NCBI RefSeq assembly: GCF_029959445.1
Contig: NZ_JASCOR010000002.1
Location: 1-64,000, forward strand
Reading direction: 5' to 3'
Source: Stenotrophomonas sp. PS02298
GTDB taxonomy: Bacteria; Pseudomonadota; Gammaproteobacteria; Xanthomonadales; Xanthomonadaceae
DNA: 64,000 nucleotides
Positions 1 through 7,702 of the stretch are shown here, in pieces. The notes beneath the pieces are model-generated. The model did no database searches, was not told the DNA's origin, and worked only from the letters and a program-made list of their open reading frames with translations. The translations under genes and the position numbers were made by a program. The stretch's first letter is position 1. Every line of letters starts with the position of its first letter.

Positions 1-60
1 CGGCCCGGGGGGTGGCGGGGGGGGGGGCGTGGGGGGGGGGGGCCCCGCGGGGGGGGGGGC
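1..60. repeat. G-rich low-complexity edge
   Basis: The first 60 bases are almost entirely runs of G broken by a few C and T. Nothing like it occurs elsewhere in the window. It has no coding or regulatory signature, and a contig end or poor-quality read tail is the simplest explanation. Reads spanning this edge would settle it. Confidence 0.6.
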
Positions 61-106
61 CCGCCACCTGAGCGTCACTGTTCACCCGCCTGTCAGGAGC
101 AATGCG

Positions 107-307
107 ATGCCCCGCGCGATAAGCCAAGGCCTGGAGCACGACCTCGCCGAGCAGCTCTCGGCGCTGGACACCCGCTTCCTGCTCGCGATCCACCACGGTG
201 ATGTCGACGTACAGGCTGTGGCCCGCCGGCTGCTAGCCGAAAGGGGTATCGACGGAACGGGCCGATGGGTGGGCTTCGCGCCCGCCGCAGAGGCGCTGCG
301 GATATAG
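107..307 (+). CDS. Small hypothetical protein (66 aa)
   Basis: A 66-residue product starts at ATG 107, seven bases after an AGGAG ribosome site at 95-99. It is acidic and soluble-looking, with a central helix rich in Ala/Arg and the ending GRWVGFAPAAEALRI. I recall similar short proteins with a GRWVGF-type tail in plasmids and integrative elements, but I cannot assign a family. It lies beyond the 3' end of tRNA-Asn, so it may be the edge of a second element integrated there. Function unknown. Confidence 0.5.
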   Translation: MPRAISQGLEHDLAEQLSALDTRFLLAIHHGDVDVQAVARRLLAERGIDGTGRWVGFAPAAEALRI

Positions 308-473
308 CGATGCGGGAGCGGGTCGGTGGGCTTGCAGTCGGCGAGACCACCTGTCGCTACCGCTCTCATGTGCGGTCGCAGCAGTGCTTTGCGCAAGATT
401 CTGGGCCGAAAGATGGCGGCTGAGTCTGCCCAAGGGAGGGGCGAATTTTACGTGCGAATTTACGTGGGGCAGC

Positions 474-497
474 AAAAAGGGCCGCTTTCGCGACCCT
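474..497 (-). terminator. Rho-independent terminator after tRNA-Asn
   Basis: Read on the minus strand, a seven-pair stem (GGGTCGC with GCGGCCC, one G-T pair) closes a GAAA loop and is followed by five T residues. It lies 16 bases beyond the 3' end of the leftward tRNA-Asn, where a stable-RNA terminator is expected. Confidence 0.8.
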
Positions 498-512
498 AAG
501 TGTTTGAATCTA

Positions 513-589
513 TGGCGCCCGAAGTTGGACTCGAACCAACGACCCCCTGATTAACAGTCAAGTGCTCTAACCGGCTGAGCTATTCGGGC
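513..589 (-). tRNA. tRNA-Asn (GTT)
   Basis: On the minus strand a 77-nt cloverleaf starts GCCCGAA, and this pairs perfectly with TTCGGGC before the discriminator G and an encoded CCA. The D arm (TAGCTCAG) and T loop (GGTTCGAGTCC) are normal. The anticodon arm reads TTGACTGTTAATCAG, giving anticodon GTT (Asn). It is a host gene with its own promoter and terminator. Confidence 0.96.
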
Positions 590-599
590 GGGGAGGCGC

Positions 600-628
600 A
601 TTCTACTTAGCCCTGAAGATTGTTGCAA
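600..628 (-). promoter_or_regulatory. Promoter of tRNA-Asn
   Basis: Minus strand: a TTGCAA -35 box (623-628), a 17-bp spacer and a TAGAAT -10 box (600-605). A GC-rich discriminator (GCGCCTCCCC) follows, which is typical of growth-rate-controlled stable RNA promoters. Confidence 0.7.
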
Positions 629-638
629 CACCTTTTGG

Positions 639-1199
639 CTATTTTGTGCATCTGTCGACATTGCCGCCGCGCTGGCTGCGCGCGCGGCCTGCGTTGTTGA
701 CTATCACTTTGCTGAGCAGGCTGCCATCGCTGCCGCAGATGGATAGCGTGAGGTTTGAGCCGCTGCTGCGGCCGTCAGGGAGATACCGGATACGGGTTCT
801 GCCGGCCGTGCTGAATAGTTGCAGGCCGGAAACCGGTGGCGGTTCGGCGCGGATGATGTCCGTCGGTGCGTCGGGGCGGCCATTGCCGTCGCGATCAAGA
901 AACATCAGCCAGTCCTTCGACCAGTCGGTGCCATTGCTGCACTGAGCACCATTGCGGGACGGGCAGAGCACGGTTGCAGTGCGTCGGCTCACTGCTGTTG
1001 TCCTGGCGAGGTAGAGCTGTGCCATCACGGCGTTGCTGGCGGCGATTGCGCGATTGCGCTCGATCATGGATGCAAACTGTGGGACCGCCACCCCGGCAAG
1101 CGTTGCGGCCACACAGATGCAGACGAGCAGTTCGACCATGCTGACGCCGTATTGGCGCGCAATTGGATGGCGCCTGCGGTCTGGGTGGGAGGCTGGCAT
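639..1199 (-). CDS. GspH/FimT-family type IV pseudopilin
   Basis: The 186-residue product has an 18-residue basic leader ending in Gly, then VSMVELLVCICVAATLAG. This is a prepilin cleavage site with Glu at +5 and a single hydrophobic helix. The C-terminal half has the beta-rich FimT/GspH pattern (WLMFLDRDGNG, IRYLPDGRSSG) and four cysteines. Family members are minor pseudopilins of type IV pili or type II secretion, inserted in the inner membrane and processed by a PilD-type peptidase. I chose ATG 1199 because it gives a normal leader; ATG 1280 is in frame and has a weak AGGG site. It stands alone here, so the pilus it serves is not shown. Confidence 0.85.
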   Translation of the reverse strand: MPASHPDRRRHPIARQYGVSMVELLVCICVAATLAGVAVPQFASMIERNRAIAASNAVMAQLYLARTTAVSRRTATVLCPSRNGAQCSNGTDWSKDWLMFLDRDGNGRPDAPTDIIRAEPPPVSGLQLFSTAGRTRIRYLPDGRSSGSNLTLSICGSDGSLLSKVIVNNAGRARSQRGGNVDRCTK

Positions 1200-1351
1200 G
1201 GGCCGGGTATCGGGGTTGGGAGCAGTGATGCTCGCCAAAGCCTTGCGGTGGCGGTGTCGCTGGAGCGGGTGGCTGAACATGGGGTTAGCCCTTGCCGCGC
1301 CGTCGTCTCGGGGCTGGCTATACTGAGTGGTCCACGCAGGTCCTACTCGCC

Positions 1352-3367
1352 ATGTCCGACAGCTTCCAGCTCGTATCGCCGTATTCGCCCGCCGGCGACC
1401 AGCCGGCCGCCATCGAAAAGCTGGTGGCCAATTTCGAGGCCGGCATCGCCAAGCAGACCCTGCTGGGTGTGACCGGCTCCGGCAAGACCTACACCATTGC
1501 CAATGTGGTGCAGCAGGTGCAGCGCCCGACCCTGGTGATGGCGCCGAACAAGACATTGGCGGCACAGTTGTACGGCGAGTTCAAGGCGTTCTTCCCGAAC
1601 AACGCGGTGGAGTACTTCGTCAGCTATTACGATTACTACCAGCCCGAGGCCTATGTGCCGTCGTCGGACACCTTCATCGAAAAGGACAGCTCGATCAACG
1701 AGCACATCGAGCAGATGCGCCTGGCCGCGACCAAGACCTTGCTGTCGCGGCCGGATGCGATCGTGGTGGCGACGGTATCGGCCATCTATGGCCTCGGTGC
1801 GCCGGAGGACTATCTGTCGCTGCGCCTGATCCTGTCCAAGGGCGAGCGCATCGATCAGCGCGACCTGATCAAGCATCTGACCCAGCTGCAATACACCCGC
1901 AACGAGTACGAGCTGCAGCGCGGCACCTTCCGGGTGCGCGGCGAGGTGATCGATGTGTTCCCGGCCGAGCTGGACAGCGAGGCGCTGCGTATCGAGTTGT
2001 TCGATGGTGACATCGAGCAGTTGAGCATGTTCGATCCGCTCACCGGCGAAAGCCTGCGCAAGATGCAGCGCTACACCATCTATCCAAAGACCCACTATGC
2101 GACCACGCGGGAGCGTGTGCTGGCGGCAGTCGAGACCATCAAGGTCGAGCTGAAGGAGCGGCTGGAGCAGTTGTACGCACAGAACAAGCTGGTCGAAGCG
2201 CAGCGCCTGGCGCAGCGCACCCAGTACGATCTGGAAATGATGGCCGAGGTTGGATACTGCAACGGCATCGAGAATTACTCGCGGCACCTCACCGGCAAGG
2301 CGGCTGGCGATCCGCCGCCGACCCTGTTCGATTACCTGCCGCCTGACGCGTTGCTGGTCATCGACGAGTCGCACGTGACCATTCCGCAGATTGGTGCCAT
2401 GTACAAGGGTGACCGTTCGCGCAAGGAAACCCTGGTCGAATTCGGTTTCCGCCTGCCTTCAGCGCTGGACAATCGGCCGCTCCGTTTTGAAGAGTGGGAG
2501 GCCCGTTCGCCGCGTGCCATCTATGTGTCGGCGACGCCGGGTCCGTACGAGCTGCGCGAGTCGGGCGATGACATCACCGAGCTGGTGGTGCGTCCGACCG
2601 GCCTGATCGATCCGCAGGTGGAGATCCGCCCGGTTGGCACCCAGGTCGATGACCTGATGTCGCAGGCGACTGAGCGCATCAAGATGGGCGACCGCGTGCT
2701 GGTTACCACGCTGACCAAGCGCATGGCCGAGAACCTCACCGAGTACCTGGGTGAACACGGCATCCGCGTGCGCTACCTGCACTCGGACGTGGATACGGTC
2801 GAACGCGTGGAAATCATCCGCGATCTGCGCCTGGGCAAGTTCGACGTGCTGGTCGGCATCAACCTCCTGCGCGAAGGCCTGGATATGCCCGAGGTGTCGC
2901 TGGTCGCGATCCTCGATGCCGACAAGGAAGGCTTCCTGCGTTCAACCGGCTCGCTGATCCAGACCATCGGTCGTGCGGCGCGCAATGTGCGCGGCAAGGC
3001 GATCCTGTACGCCGACAAGATCACCCGCTCGATGCAGGCGGCGATCGACGAGACCGACCGTCGTCGGCGGAAGCAGGTGGAGTACAACGAGGCGCACGGC
3101 ATCGTGCCGCAGTCGGTGATGCGGCCCATCGTCGACATCCTGGAAGGGGCGCATGAGGAAAGCTCGCCCAAGTCCAGTGCGAAGGGCAAGGGCCGGCGCG
3201 TGGCTGAGCCCGAGGCGGATTACCTGCCGCTGGAGCCGGCCAAGCTGGCTGCACGCCTCAAGGAGCTGGAGCAGACCATGTACCAGCACGCCCGTGACCT
3301 GGAGTTCGAGGATGCCGCACGTATACGCGACCAGATCCATCGCCTGAAGGAGGCGAATCTGGGCTGA
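1352..3367 (+). CDS. uvrB: UvrABC excinuclease subunit B
   Basis: UvrB verifies and opens DNA at damage delivered by UvrA, then recruits UvrC for incision (nucleotide excision repair). The product is 671 residues, as usual for UvrB. It has Walker A GSGKT at residues 42-46, the damage-gripping beta-hairpin [10 protein letters not shown] at 92-101, a DESH helicase motif II at 338-341, helicase motifs V/VI ([20 protein letters not shown]) and the C-terminal UVR motif that contacts UvrC. ATG 1352 gives the canonical N-terminus; an in-frame ATG at 1292 would add 20 atypical residues. It is a host gene, complete, directly upstream of the tRNA-Val used by the prophage. Confidence 0.98.
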   Translation: MSDSFQLVSPYSPAGDQPAAIEKLVANFEAGIAKQTLLGVTGSGKTYTIANVVQQVQRPTLVMAPNKTLAAQLYGEFKAFFPNNAVEYFVSYYDYYQPEAYVPSSDTFIEKDSSINEHIEQMRLAATKTLLSRPDAIVVATVSAIYGLGAPEDYLSLRLILSKGERIDQRDLIKHLTQLQYTRNEYELQRGTFRVRGEVIDVFPAELDSEALRIELFDGDIEQLSMFDPLTGESLRKMQRYTIYPKTHYATTRERVLAAVETIKVELKERLEQLYAQNKLVEAQRLAQRTQYDLEMMAEVGYCNGIENYSRHLTGKAAGDPPPTLFDYLPPDALLVIDESHVTIPQIGAMYKGDRSRKETLVEFGFRLPSALDNRPLRFEEWEARSPRAIYVSATPGPYELRESGDDITELVVRPTGLIDPQVEIRPVGTQVDDLMSQATERIKMGDRVLVTTLTKRMAENLTEYLGEHGIRVRYLHSDVDTVERVEIIRDLRLGKFDVLVGINLLREGLDMPEVSLVAILDADKEGFLRSTGSLIQTIGRAARNVRGKAILYADKITRSMQAAIDETDRRRRKQVEYNEAHGIVPQSVMRPIVDILEGAHEESSPKSSAKGKGRRVAEPEADYLPLEPAKLAARLKELEQTMYQHARDLEFEDAARIRDQIHRLKEANLG

Positions 3368-3400
3368 GCCGGCCGGGTGTGAAATATTTCCAGAAAACGG

Positions 3401-3429
3401 TTGTTCTTCGTGAAGAGCAGGGTTAAGAT
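3401..3429 (+). promoter_or_regulatory. Promoter of tRNA-Val
   Basis: TTGTTC at 3401-3406, a 17-bp spacer and TAAGAT at 3424-3429, followed by a GC-rich discriminator. The start would fall about 30 bases before the tRNA. It is host DNA and is unaffected by the prophage insertion. Confidence 0.65.
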
Positions 3430-3463
3430 ACGCGCCCTCGCAACGCTTAATTGTTGTTGAGAA

Positions 3464-3538
3464 GGGCGGTTAGCTCAGCGGTAGAGCACTACCTTGACAT
3501 GGTAGGGGTCACAGGTTCGAACCCTGTACCGCCCACCA
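3464..3538 (+). tRNA. tRNA-Val (GAC), rebuilt by prophage attL
   Basis: A 75-nt cloverleaf with acceptor GGGCGGT/ACCGCCC, discriminator A and an encoded CCA. The anticodon arm CTACC-TTGACAT-GGTAG gives anticodon GAC (Val) at 3496-3498. The 5' part up to 3490 is host DNA. Everything from 3491 is the copy of the att core that came in with the phage, so the gene stays functional after integration. Confidence 0.96.
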
Positions 3539-4778
3539 CCTTAAACCTCGGTGTATCAGGGGTTTCGGTGGAAGTAATGTCTGAAGGGCCAGTTTGCAGT
3601 GGCATCGCACTGGCATCAGCTGGCATCGGCAGTTCTGCCGGTGCCGAAACGGCCACTGTCATCGCACTGGCATCGCGCATCCTCGGCACCTCTGCCGACA
3701 ACTCCAACATCCAGTCATCCAGCGCGCGTTTGGCCCCGGCCAGATACTCAGGGTCGAACTTGGCGTAGTTCTCGGTCGTGGGCGAGCTCTCGCCCTTCTT
3801 GTGGCCCATCTGGCCCGAGACGTCCCAGCCTTTCACCCCGCGGCGCCGCAGCTCGGTACCGACCGTGTGGCGTATCACCTTGGGTACGAACCATGCGGGA
3901 AGCCCGGCGCTTTGGCGCAGCTTGCGCCAGGTCGTGCGCACGCTTTCGATTTGTTCGCCATGCCAGTTCACGTAGTGACTGGCCCGGGGCAGCTTCCCCA
4001 GGTAGGCGGCGAGGAAGTCGGTCAGGGGCACGATCGGGCGGAACTTCTTGGTCTGGGTGCGACCGGCAGGATTGAGGTTGATCAGGCCCATGTGGGTGTC
4101 GACCTGGAATGGCTGCAGGTCCAACGTGGCGTCCCCGCGGCAGCCCGTGTTGAGTCGGATCATGCAGTAGGTAAAGACGTGGTCGGGCATATCCTGATTG
4201 AGGAACCGCACCAGCTGCTCCCGCTTCGCGTAGTGCGGGTATCCGGCGCCGATAGCGGGCAGTCGGACAAACGGCACCCGAGTGATCTCCTGGTCCTCCC
4301 AAGCAAGGTTCAGGGCTGCCTTGCCGACGCCAAGCACGCGCCGGGCATACGACTCAGTCCAGCCTTTGTTGACGATCATCCACTTCAAGAACGCGCGCTG
4401 GCGCGGCGGGAGGAGGGTGTCGACGGTGTCTTGGCCAAAGAACTCGGCCCACACGTCGCTGGCGCGCTTGGCGGTCTCTGCGCTAGCGAGGTGCTGCCCG
4501 TGACGCAGGTAGTAACGTTCCACCACGTCGGCGATGCCGGCGTCCGCCGGGGGCGTGTCACGCACTTGCGCGTACTCAAGAATCAGCCTTCTGGCAGCTT
4601 GCTTTGCCTGCTCAAGATCTGCGCAGCGTGTAGAGCGCCGGACCGGCCGCCCGTTCTCGCGCCATTCGAGGTAGAGGAGCGGGGTCCCGTCGCGGCGCAC
4701 GATGGCGTATTCGTCCGTAATTCGGTAGGCGATCCGGTCGGTGTCACCGGTCCGTTCAGATTTTGCGTCAACAGCCAT
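3489..4778 (-). CDS. int: Phage tyrosine recombinase (integrase)
   Basis: This 429-residue site-specific recombinase drives integration into and excision from tRNA-Val. The catalytic set is visible: Arg214 (NTGCRGDA), Arg303-His304 (VIRHTVGTEL), His326 (MGHKKGE) and nucleophile Tyr338 (TTENYAKF). Residues 80-200 form the core-binding region. ATG 4778 is preceded by GGAAG at good spacing. The last residues (GGTGFEPVTPTMSR) are translated from the att core itself, and the TAG stop straddles the core border, so the C-terminus depends on integration state. The 5' end overlaps the upstream helix-turn-helix gene by 196 bases. Orientation towards attL is typical for phages using a tRNA 3' end. Confidence 0.95.
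   Translation of the reverse strand: MAVDAKSERTGDTDRIAYRITDEYAIVRRDGTPLLYLEWRENGRPVRRSTRCADLEQAKQAARRLILEYAQVRDTPPADAGIADVVERYYLRHGQHLASAETAKRASDVWAEFFGQDTVDTLLPPRQRAFLKWMIVNKGWTESYARRVLGVGKAALNLAWEDQEITRVPFVRLPAIGAGYPHYAKREQLVRFLNQDMPDHVFTYCMIRLNTGCRGDATLDLQPFQVDTHMGLINLNPAGRTQTKKFRPIVPLTDFLAAYLGKLPRASHYVNWHGEQIESVRTTWRKLRQSAGLPAWFVPKVIRHTVGTELRRRGVKGWDVSGQMGHKKGESSPTTENYAKFDPEYLAGAKRALDDWMLELSAEVPRMRDASAMTVAVSAPAELPMPADASAMPLQTGPSDITSTETPDTPRFKVVGGTGFEPVTPTMSR
3491..3539. repeat. attL: attL core (49-bp direct repeat, copy 1)
   Basis: This stretch runs from the anticodon stem through the CCA end of tRNA-Val plus one base. It is identical to 63582-63630. The bases just outside differ (T versus C on the left, C versus T on the right), which fixes the core at 49 bp. 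Confidence 0.93.
3600..3676. repeat. Iterated TGGCATC repeats near attL
   Basis: TGGCATC occurs at 3600, 3611, 3621 and 3668. The first three are spaced about one helical turn apart. TGGCATCGC also occurs at 63480 near attR. They lie in the integrase C-terminal coding region (repeated DASAM). They are candidate arm-type integrase or excisionase sites, though a low-complexity protein repeat is an alternative. Confidence 0.4.
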
Positions 4779-5011
4779 TCGAGGTCTTCCAAGGTGTATT
4801 TCGGGGTGCCGCACAGGTCGCGCCATCGAATCTGGCCGGCCTTGCGCAGCCGCTGCAGCGTCCTCACCGATACACCGAGCCAGGCCGCCACCTGATCCTC
4901 GGAATAGAGGGTGGGCAGGGGGCTTGGCGATGCCAGTTGGGTAGGGGGCGCGGTCAGCACGTTGGCGCCCCCCTCTGCCCTCGGCAACCCTCGAGATTGC
5001 GCAACGCTCAT
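4583..5011 (-). CDS. Helix-turn-helix DNA-binding protein, candidate excisionase
   Basis: The 142-residue product has a MerR/excisionase-type helix-turn-helix at about residues 35-80 (YSEDQVAAWLGVSVRTLQRL, then a wing near GTPKYTLEDLEWLL). It sits directly upstream of the integrase, where phages often keep the recombination directionality factor. ATG 5011 shares ATGA with the previous stop and has GGAGGG ten bases upstream. From residue 86 onward it overlaps the integrase reading frame, and the sequence there looks non-native (Ser/Arg/Gly-rich). The functional protein may therefore be only the first ~85 residues, or the two frames may be joined by frameshifting. Excisionase function is inferred from position. 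Confidence 0.65.
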   Translation of the reverse strand: MSVAQSRGLPRAEGGANVLTAPPTQLASPSPLPTLYSEDQVAAWLGVSVRTLQRLRKAGQIRWRDLCGTPKYTLEDLEWLLTQNLNGPVTPTGSPTELRTNTPSCAATGPRSSTSNGARTGGRSGALHAAQILSRQSKLPEG

Positions 5012-5481
5012 CGCAGGCCTGCCCTCCGGAGATCACGGACCAGTCGTGTGGCCAGCTGGTGGCCGATCTTGCGGGCAACCACTTCGGCTGGTGCGTTACG
5101 CAAGGCAGCCGAGGAAATGGCGTATGCCACTTCCCCGCCAGCTAAGCGCACCAGGAAGTGCATGTAGTGTGTCGGGTCTGCGCTGTCGACGACGGTTTCG
5201 TAGGTCATCGCGCGCACTTCGATAGCGTCATCCGCAGGGCCAGGCAGGCGGGCCCGGTCCAACTCGTAGAGGCGCCAGATCTCTGCGCCGAGCATCTGCG
5301 GTGGAAGCCCCATGAAGTGTGGGCCCAGAACCTCGCGGACGTCTGCCAACTGCCAGCGATAGGTGTTTGCCTCAGACCGCGTGCTGGAGGCTTGTTGCTG
5401 CAGTTCTTCGGCCCGAGCTTCAAGCTCGGCAGCGTGGGCACGAGCCCGGCGACGCTGGTTCCTGCCATAACGTCGGCTCAT
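5008..5481 (-). CDS. Hypothetical protein with N-terminal coiled coil (157 aa)
   Basis: An Arg-rich N-terminus and a heptad-like helix (residues 15-45, ELEARAEELQQQ) precede a compact domain with the segment MTYETVVDSADPTHYMHFLV. ATG 5481 has AGGAG eight bases upstream and overlaps the preceding stop by ATGA, so it is translationally coupled in the leftward early operon. I do not recognise the family. Its place next to the excisionase-like gene suggests early, non-structural use. Confidence 0.7.
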   Translation of the reverse strand: MSRRYGRNQRRRARAHAAELEARAEELQQQASSTRSEANTYRWQLADVREVLGPHFMGLPPQMLGAEIWRLYELDRARLPGPADDAIEVRAMTYETVVDSADPTHYMHFLVRLAGGEVAYAISSAALRNAPAEVVARKIGHQLATRLVRDLRRAGLR

Positions 5482-5687
5482 CGACTCGTCTCCTGCGGGC
5501 TGTTCATGATGGTCTGCAGGATGCGGCAGCCTTCAGCATCCAGTGCCCGCCAGAGCTGGTGCCAGAACCCGTACAAGTCGCCGTTGAACAGGTCAATTTG
5601 CTTGTCGCAAGCGATCCACCTGGAGTGCGCGTAGGCCATGTAGTCCAGCACACGTTCGAGCTGTGCCCGTCGTTGATCAACCCGCAT
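5478..5687 (-). CDS. Small hypothetical protein (69 aa)
   Basis: A Trp- and Tyr-rich small soluble protein (DYMAYAHSRWIACDKQ, GFWHQLWRAL) coupled on both sides: its stop shares ATGA with the next start, and its start overlaps the preceding gene by 11 bases. No family recognised. Confidence 0.65.
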   Translation of the reverse strand: MRVDQRRAQLERVLDYMAYAHSRWIACDKQIDLFNGDLYGFWHQLWRALDAEGCRILQTIMNSPQETSR

Positions 5688-6357
5688 CCTTCACCCCCTG
5701 CGGGCGGGCGGCGAGTTCTCGTGTGTAGACCTCCACGACAGTGATCCCAAGCTCTTTGGAAAGATCGGTTGAGTTGGCCTCCATCACATGTCGGGCCGAT
5801 GCGGGGCAGAAGTAGCTACCGTTCGGTCCAGTGATTACCCAGCCATAGACCGGAACCTCCAGCGCGGTAGCCGAACCGTCACAGTTCTGGCGTACACCGG
5901 AGGCATGCTCCAGTGCATCCGCTGCCACGAGACGTTCACCGGCTTCACCGAGGTTGAGCCCGCTATCGACAGCTTCGGGATGCACTTCATGTGCCCTGAG
6001 TGTGGCAGGCGGAACAACCTGCGAACTGTCGGCCACGACGGCGACACGCTGCTGATCGAGCAGGTTCTCCCCACGGAGGACTGAGCCAAGCTCACGGATG
6101 TGCTTGTTGATCAGCATGGCGTCGACTGGGTAAGCCTTCGCGGCCCGCTGCTCCCACTGTTCCAGGAGCGCGAGAATGCGACCCACCTCTGGCGCGGCGT
6201 GTTGGGCGGCGTGCGCCAGTGCTGACTCGATGGCCGCGACCGTCGCGCTGTCGTTCCAGATGGCATCGTTGGCCCGCAAGCTCCGGGCAGCTTCCACCGA
6301 TCCGACGCGCTCGTATTCCTCCGCCAGCAACTCCCTGGCGCGCTGCCGGTCATCCAT
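5677..6357 (-). CDS. Hypothetical phage protein, two domains split by an antisense ORF
   Basis: 226 residues from ATG 6357, which overlaps the previous stop by eight bases. The N-terminal ~90 residues are helical (ARELLAEEYERVGSVEAA, LLEQWEQRAAKAYPVD). The C-terminal ~60 residues (YGWVITGPNGSYFCPA and onward) look like a common phage domain of unknown role. The middle third (about 5885-6085) reads poorly as protein and has roughly 55 percent GC at third positions, whereas the opposite strand there carries a good zinc-ribbon frame. Either this is an overprinted linker, or an inverted insertion has been absorbed in frame. Function unknown. Confidence 0.6.
   Translation of the reverse strand: MDDRQRARELLAEEYERVGSVEAARSLRANDAIWNDSATVAAIESALAHAAQHAAPEVGRILALLEQWEQRAAKAYPVDAMLINKHIRELGSVLRGENLLDQQRVAVVADSSQVVPPATLRAHEVHPEAVDSGLNLGEAGERLVAADALEHASGVRQNCDGSATALEVPVYGWVITGPNGSYFCPASARHVMEANSTDLSKELGITVVEVYTRELAARPQGVKDAG
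5905..6084 (+). CDS. Zinc-ribbon protein encoded antisense to the early operon
   Basis: 59 residues: LQCIRCHETF near the start and MCPECGRRNNL near residue 35 make a four-cysteine (CxxC...CxxC) zinc ribbon, ending acidic (VLPTED). About 52 of 59 codons end in G or C by hand count, much higher than the minus frame in the same stretch, which supports real coding. A problem is the ribosome site: GGAGG ends only one base before ATG 5905, so the true start or expression is uncertain. No other gene nearby runs in this direction. Confidence 0.5.
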   Translation: MLQCIRCHETFTGFTEVEPAIDSFGMHFMCPECGRRNNLRTVGHDGDTLLIEQVLPTED

Positions 6358-6850
6358 GGGACACCCCATATTCGCGGCCAGTGATGTATGCCAGACAATC
6401 GACCGGACGTCGGCCGGTCTTGATGCCCTGCCACGATCTCCAAACGTCGGCAACAGAGCTGCAACACAGGCCCATGCCTAACGCTCGATGATCCAGTTGG
6501 ATGCCTTTTAAGTCGGATGCGATTGCCCCGAAATGGTTCACATATTCCGGGTTCCACTGTTCAAGAATTGCCGCGGCTTCCTCAATCAAACAGGCGAAGC
6601 TCAGGCAGTCGGTGGGGCGTACCAATGCTTGGTCGAAGGTCATTGCGTGTGCGGCTCGCAAACTGAACGGGATGCTTTCGTCCTTGGCCAGCGCCCAGAG
6701 CTCGCCACCTGCGGACCCCCAGTTCCTACCGCCCAAATAGCGGTCAGAGAGATACGTCCAGATCACTGGCCCAGTGCCGTAACCATTCCGGTACTCAGCA
6801 ACAGGGACAGCCTTCGTTTTGAACACAGCACAAAGTGCAGAAGTGCTCAC
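6350..6850 (-). CDS. Hypothetical protein (166 aa)
   Basis: I chose GTG 6850 because GGAGG lies seven bases upstream and the start shares GTGA with the preceding stop. The product is soluble with several aromatic and Cys positions (VIWTYLSDRYLGGRNWG, VDCLAYITGREYG). The central region (EEAAAILEQWNPEYVNHFG) is helical. No recognised domain. It overlaps the next gene by eight bases, so it belongs to the coupled leftward early operon. Confidence 0.65.
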   Translation of the reverse strand: MSTSALCAVFKTKAVPVAEYRNGYGTGPVIWTYLSDRYLGGRNWGSAGGELWALAKDESIPFSLRAAHAMTFDQALVRPTDCLSFACLIEEAAAILEQWNPEYVNHFGAIASDLKGIQLDHRALGMGLCCSSVADVWRSWQGIKTGRRPVDCLAYITGREYGVSHG

Positions 6851-7341
6851 TGGGACACCTCCCACGGGACCAGCGTTTGATCGCCGCGGACATAGAGCGG
6901 GTGGCGTGGCGCGCCGTGCTTTGTGGTGCCCAAGCACCATAGGCGGGCACCAGCAGCTCGGAGGATCAGGGCGACATCCGATGCCCTGGCCGCTGCAAAT
7001 GGTAGGGCGCCCCAGGCGCACACAACGTCCATGTGCTCGGCCGCCAGCCTGCGCAGCCAAGCGTCGTTATCAGGCCCGATTGGGGCCGTATGCCGCTGCA
7101 GCGCCGATGGATCCGTGGCGCGTAGGGCAAAGAGGTTGGCCACGGTCAGGCCTGCGCATCCCCAGGACCGGGCGAAGCCCCTGCAGCGGCGGATGGTTGG
7201 ATCGTCCTGCGTGGCGTCTGCCGTGCTCGGGTTGAGCATGAGGAACAGCGCCGTTCCGCGATCTGGGTGCACGACCTCTGATGTCCTGGTCAGGACGTAG
7301 CGATAAGCGCCACAGGGGCTGATGACTGCGCTTTCAGACAT
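6847..7341 (-). CDS. DUF1643 family protein
   Basis: 164 residues with the hallmarks of DUF1643: CGAYRYVLTR near the N-terminus, FLMLNPSTADATQDDPTIRR at about 38-57, GLTVANLFALRATDP, and a C-terminal CLGTTKHGAPRHPLYV. The family has an unknown biochemical role and is common in phages and mobile elements. ATG 7341 overlaps the upstream stop by eight bases. Identification is by motif memory and is fairly secure. Confidence 0.85.
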   Translation of the reverse strand: MSESAVISPCGAYRYVLTRTSEVVHPDRGTALFLMLNPSTADATQDDPTIRRCRGFARSWGCAGLTVANLFALRATDPSALQRHTAPIGPDNDAWLRRLAAEHMDVVCAWGALPFAAARASDVALILRAAGARLWCLGTTKHGAPRHPLYVRGDQTLVPWEVSQ

Positions 7342-7702
7342 TGTCGGCGGCCTCGATGATCGTGCGGGCCTGCTCAGGCGTTGCCACCTCAAAGTGCGGA
7401 TGGGCTTTTCCGTCCTCGGTGACCACCTCGAGCTCATGGAGCTGAAACAGGCCACCCAGAGTCCAGTTGCAGGGAGCGCCATCCGGTTTCGTCCGCGCGC
7501 TGCCGGCGCCGGTGAACCGACCGATGCAGGAGAAGCCGAGGTACCTTTCGACGGAATCAAAGTCCACGCCAGCACCGGCAGCGATGAGGCTACGAGCTGA
7601 CTGCACCGTCGCGCACCGTGGGCAGATGAAGGCGATGTCTTCGCGATCAACCTTTTGAGCGGCGATCGCTGCGCGGAATTCGGAAACGGTCAGGGTTTTC
7701 AA
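7334..7702 (-). CDS. VVA0879-like phage zinc-binding protein
   Basis: 122 residues. FICPRCATVQSA, then FSCIGRFTGA and GAPCNWTLGGLFQL, make a Cys-rich fold matching the phage VVA0879 family (pattern ...CPxC...GFSCxGR...PCxxxxGGLF). Function unknown; it is usually found among early phage accessory genes. The start is TTG 7702, seven bases after a perfect AGGAGG, and shares TTGA with the previous stop. Confidence 0.78.
   Translation of the reverse strand: MKTLTVSEFRAAIAAQKVDREDIAFICPRCATVQSARSLIAAGAGVDFDSVERYLGFSCIGRFTGAGSARTKPDGAPCNWTLGGLFQLHELEVVTEDGKAHPHFEVATPEQARTIIEAADNV

Noticed and set aside
1343..2374. Long minus-strand open frame within uvrB
   Set aside because: It is antisense to a fully conserved UvrB and its translation is Leu/Arg/Gln-rich without motifs; a shadow of high-GC coding.
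3594..4895. Plus-strand 433-codon open frame opposite the integrase
   Set aside because: The minus-strand integrase has all catalytic residues; the plus frame has no domain or ribosome site.
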